DNA of 64,000 bases from Bradyrhizobium nanningense (GTDB lineage: Bacteria; Pseudomonadota; Alphaproteobacteria; Rhizobiales; Xanthobacteraceae), in assembly GCF_004114535.1 (NCBI RefSeq), contig NZ_LBJC01000029.1, positions 62,001 to 126,000 on the forward strand, given 5' to 3'. The notes under the pieces were generated by a model, which worked only from the letters and a program-made list of their open reading frames with translations, was not told the origin of the DNA and made no database searches. Numbering within the stretch: position 1 is the first letter of the stretch; each line of letters begins with the position of its first letter. Shown here one piece after another: positions 62,027 to 64,000 of this stretch. The position numbers and the translations under genes are program-made.

Positions 62027-62434
62027 ATGCGCATTGCCGCCTTGCTCGTTGCTATCAGCATTGTCTTCAGCTCCGCCGCAGCCCTCGCCGACGATGTTGC
62101 CGCGGCGCAGGGCGTCATCCGCGCCCAGGAGCAGGCGTTTGCGCGTGACGATGCGGCCGCGGCCTATTCCCATGCCGCACCGGCGATCAAGGAGATCTTC
62201 CCCGCGCCCGACATCTTCATGGCGATGGTGCGGAACGGCTACGCGCCGGTGTACCGCCACAACAGTTTCGAGTTTGGCGAGAGCAAGATCGAGGGCGGCT
62301 GGATTGCCCAGCGCGTCCACATCGTCGATGCCAATGGCGAAGCGTGGGAAGCGCTCTACACGCTCGAGCAGCAGGCGGACGGAAGCTACAAGATCACCGG
62401 CTGCTCGCTGCTGAAGGCGGGACAGGCGGTCTAG
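62027..62434 (+). CDS. DUF4864 family secreted protein
   Basis: The product is 135 residues with a signal peptide (LLVAISIVFSSAAALADD). The mature part begins VAAAQGVIRAQEQAFARDDA and has AAPAIKEIFPAPDIFMAMVR and the ending YKITGCSLL, matching DUF4864 proteins of alphaproteobacteria. The fold is NTF2-like by appearance. Periplasmic, function unknown. It overlaps the end of the MFS gene by 4 bases on the opposite strand. Confidence 0.85.
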   Translation: MRIAALLVAISIVFSSAAALADDVAAAQGVIRAQEQAFARDDAAAAYSHAAPAIKEIFPAPDIFMAMVRNGYAPVYRHNSFEFGESKIEGGWIAQRVHIVDANGEAWEALYTLEQQADGSYKITGCSLLKAGQAV

Positions 62435-63696
62435 ATCGCGAAACCCGGTCCCGCCTTGGCCGCGCTCATCCGCGAGCGGATCAGCAGCAGCACGACGATG
62501 CTGATGTTGAGCGCGTTCCAGGCCACGCCGTTCGCGAACGCCGCGCCGTAGGAGCCGGTGGCATCGAAGATCACGCCCGACACCCAGCCTCCAAAGGACA
62601 TGCCGACCACGGAGGCGAAGATCACGATGCCGACGCGGGTCGCCGCCTCGCTCGCCGGCATCGCCTCGCGGACGATGATGGCGTAGCTCGGCACGATGCC
62701 GCCCTGGAACAGGCCGAACATCGCGGAGATGAGATAGAGCGAGGCGAGGCTGTCGAAGAATAGATAGAACACCAGCGCAAATCCCTGCGCCAGCGACCCG
62801 ACCAGCAACGTGCGGATGCCGCCGATCTTGTCGGCGAGATAGCCGGAGCCGATCCGGCTGATGATGCCGCAGCCCATCATCAAGGACAACATCTCGGCGC
62901 CGCGCGCCACGCCGTAGCCGAGATCGCCGCAATAGGCGACGATATGCACCTGCGGCATCGCCATGGCGACGCAGCAGGAGATGCTGGCGATCGAGAGCAG
63001 CACGGTCAGCGTGTTGGTCGACAGCTTGAGATCGACGCGGGGCGGCGGCGCGTTGGCATGATCGCGGATATGGTCGTCGCCCATCTGCGCGCGCAGGACG
63101 AGGACCAGAAGCGCCATCGTGCTCGCGCAGACCATGCCGATGCCAATATGGGTGTAGCGCCAGCCGATCGTCTGCGTGCCCCAGCTCACGATCGGCGGCC
63201 ACATCGTTCCGGCGACGTAATTGCCGCTGGCGACGATGGTCACGGCAAGGCCGCGATAGCGCTCGAACCAATGCGAGGCTTCCGCCATCAGCGGAGCGAA
63301 GGTCGCGGAGGTGCCGAGGCCGATCAGGAAGTAGGCGGCGACGAACTGCCAGAGCTGACTAGACAGCCCCGCCAGCACATTGGCGATGCCGAGAAAGGCA
63401 ATGCTGATCGCCATCGCGAGCACGATGCCGAACCGGTCGGTGATCTTGCCGGCGATCACGCCGCCGAGCCCGAAACCGAACATCATCAGCGTGAAGGCCA
63501 GCGACACGGCGCCGCGCGTCGCACCGAATTCGGCCTGCACCACGGGAATCACGACCACGACCGCCCACATGCCGACGGCACCGATCGAGCCGATCACAAG
63601 CGCAAGAACGAGGCGCACCCAGGCCTGACGCGAATCAGGCGTGAAGGAGGCCGGTGTTTGTCCTGGATGATTTGGTGCGTGCACGGCGCGGACCAT
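62431..63696 (-). CDS. Major facilitator superfamily transporter
   Basis: The product is 421 residues with 12 hydrophobic helices and MFS loop motifs (GGVIAGKITDRFGIVLAMAI between helices 2 and 3; SRIGSGYLADKIGGIRTLL between 8 and 9). It resembles monocarboxylate/oxalate-formate antiporter-type MFS members. The substrate is unknown. The first ATG is used, giving a polar 30-residue N-terminus before helix 1 (VRLVLALVIGSIGAVGMWAV). Confidence 0.9.
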   Translation of the reverse strand: MVRAVHAPNHPGQTPASFTPDSRQAWVRLVLALVIGSIGAVGMWAVVVVIPVVQAEFGATRGAVSLAFTLMMFGFGLGGVIAGKITDRFGIVLAMAISIAFLGIANVLAGLSSQLWQFVAAYFLIGLGTSATFAPLMAEASHWFERYRGLAVTIVASGNYVAGTMWPPIVSWGTQTIGWRYTHIGIGMVCASTMALLVLVLRAQMGDDHIRDHANAPPPRVDLKLSTNTLTVLLSIASISCCVAMAMPQVHIVAYCGDLGYGVARGAEMLSLMMGCGIISRIGSGYLADKIGGIRTLLVGSLAQGFALVFYLFFDSLASLYLISAMFGLFQGGIVPSYAIIVREAMPASEAATRVGIVIFASVVGMSFGGWVSGVIFDATGSYGAAFANGVAWNALNISIVVLLLIRSRMSAAKAGPGFAI

Positions 63697-63847
63697 GACC
63701 CGCGGATCGTCGCATGGTCAAGCATTGTGGCGCGATATTGGGCATGCGCGGTGCACTGCGGTAAGAAGGTGCTTGGCGAATGCGTGATTTGCCACTAATT
63801 TGCAATCAGCGTGTGCACCATCGCCGCGCGAAGAGCATGTCGGCGGA

Positions 63848-64000
63848 ATGTTGCTGCGATTGACACGATCGATGCGGATCAGGGTGGGGCGCCTCGTTGC
63901 CCTCGCCTATCTGTTCTGCGTGCTCGCGCCAGCCGCAAGCCTCGCATGGGGCAGCGGCCCAGCGCCGTGTCTTGACGAGGCCGTGCTGGCGGATGCCATG
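63848..64000 (+). CDS. Secreted hypothetical protein, 3' end beyond the window
   Basis: 51 codons are visible from ATG 63848 to the window end. A basic start (MLLRLTRSMRIRVG) and hydrophobic core (LVALAYLFCVLAPAASLA) form a probable signal peptide followed by WGSGPAPCLDEAV. An internal ATG at 63872 could be the true start. The family cannot be named because most of the protein is missing. Confidence 0.55.
   Translation, partial: MLLRLTRSMRIRVGRLVALAYLFCVLAPAASLAWGSGPAPCLDEAVLADAM

Overview
The window is about 64 kb of GC-rich, gene-dense chromosomal DNA from an alphaproteobacterium. It looks most like Bradyrhizobium or a close relative (Nitrobacteraceae). The reasons are the gene families (class III adenylate cyclases, DUF6894, AraC and TetR regulators, many ABC systems), several small proteins of a type common in that group, and palindromic intergenic repeats between convergent genes. 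No rRNA, tRNA, CRISPR array, transposase or phage gene was seen, so this looks like ordinary chromosome with accessory catabolic modules.

Layout. 1-2.7 kb: 3' part of a caspase-like protein, a small membrane protein and a rhodanese. 2.7-10.8 kb: an AraC regulator diverging from a five-gene sugar-type ABC operon. In that operon one permease is fused to a beta-propeller (SMP-30/strictosidine-synthase-like) domain, and a second propeller protein is encoded next to it. 10.8-24.3 kb: small proteins and a signalling-rich stretch with one PAS-GGDEF-EAL protein and three class III adenylate cyclases of different architecture, interleaved with a DMT exporter, an SDR, a peroxiredoxin/TetR pair and a DUF2087-hydrolase-HutD operon. 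24.5-27.1 kb: a complete bufferin-type RiPP operon (DUF2282 precursor, DUF692/MNIO enzyme, DUF2063 partner, DoxX protein) preceded by a sequence matching the GTAAC(C/G)-N16-CGAA pattern of SigF-type ECF promoters. 27.3-32.2 kb: a TetR/carboxymuconolactone-decarboxylase-like/SDR operon diverging, over two strong palindromes, from a tricarboxylate-type binding protein, then a VOC protein and a methyltransferase.

32.4-44.2 kb holds envelope and carbohydrate genes (L,D-transpeptidase, flippase, Tat-exported GH10 xylanase, DUF6492 protein), a Sfp-type phosphopantetheinyl transferase with a 29-codon ORF upstream, an HDAC/acetylpolyamine-amidohydrolase-type enzyme, and a sorbosone-dehydrogenase/cytochrome c protein overlapping an SMP-30 gene. 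44.3-55.2 kb is rich in nitrogen-compound catabolism: enoyl-CoA hydratase, gamma-glutamyltransferase, an FAD amine oxidase with a polar amino acid ABC transporter, D-amino acid dehydrogenase and a class III aminotransferase. Two XRE-cupin regulators are each divergent from one of these gene sets. 55.4-64 kb holds small and secreted proteins, a three-subunit molybdenum hydroxylase (2Fe-2S, FAD with extra cysteines, Mo) divergent from a TetR regulator, an MFS transporter, and the start of a secreted hypothetical protein cut by the window end.

Many operons show translational coupling through ATGA or GTGA overlaps. The most notable systems are the bufferin operon, which is probably for copper handling by a modified-cysteine peptide, and the transporter operon with the permease-propeller fusion, whose substrate is unknown. 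All names come from reading protein sequences by eye; no database search was run.
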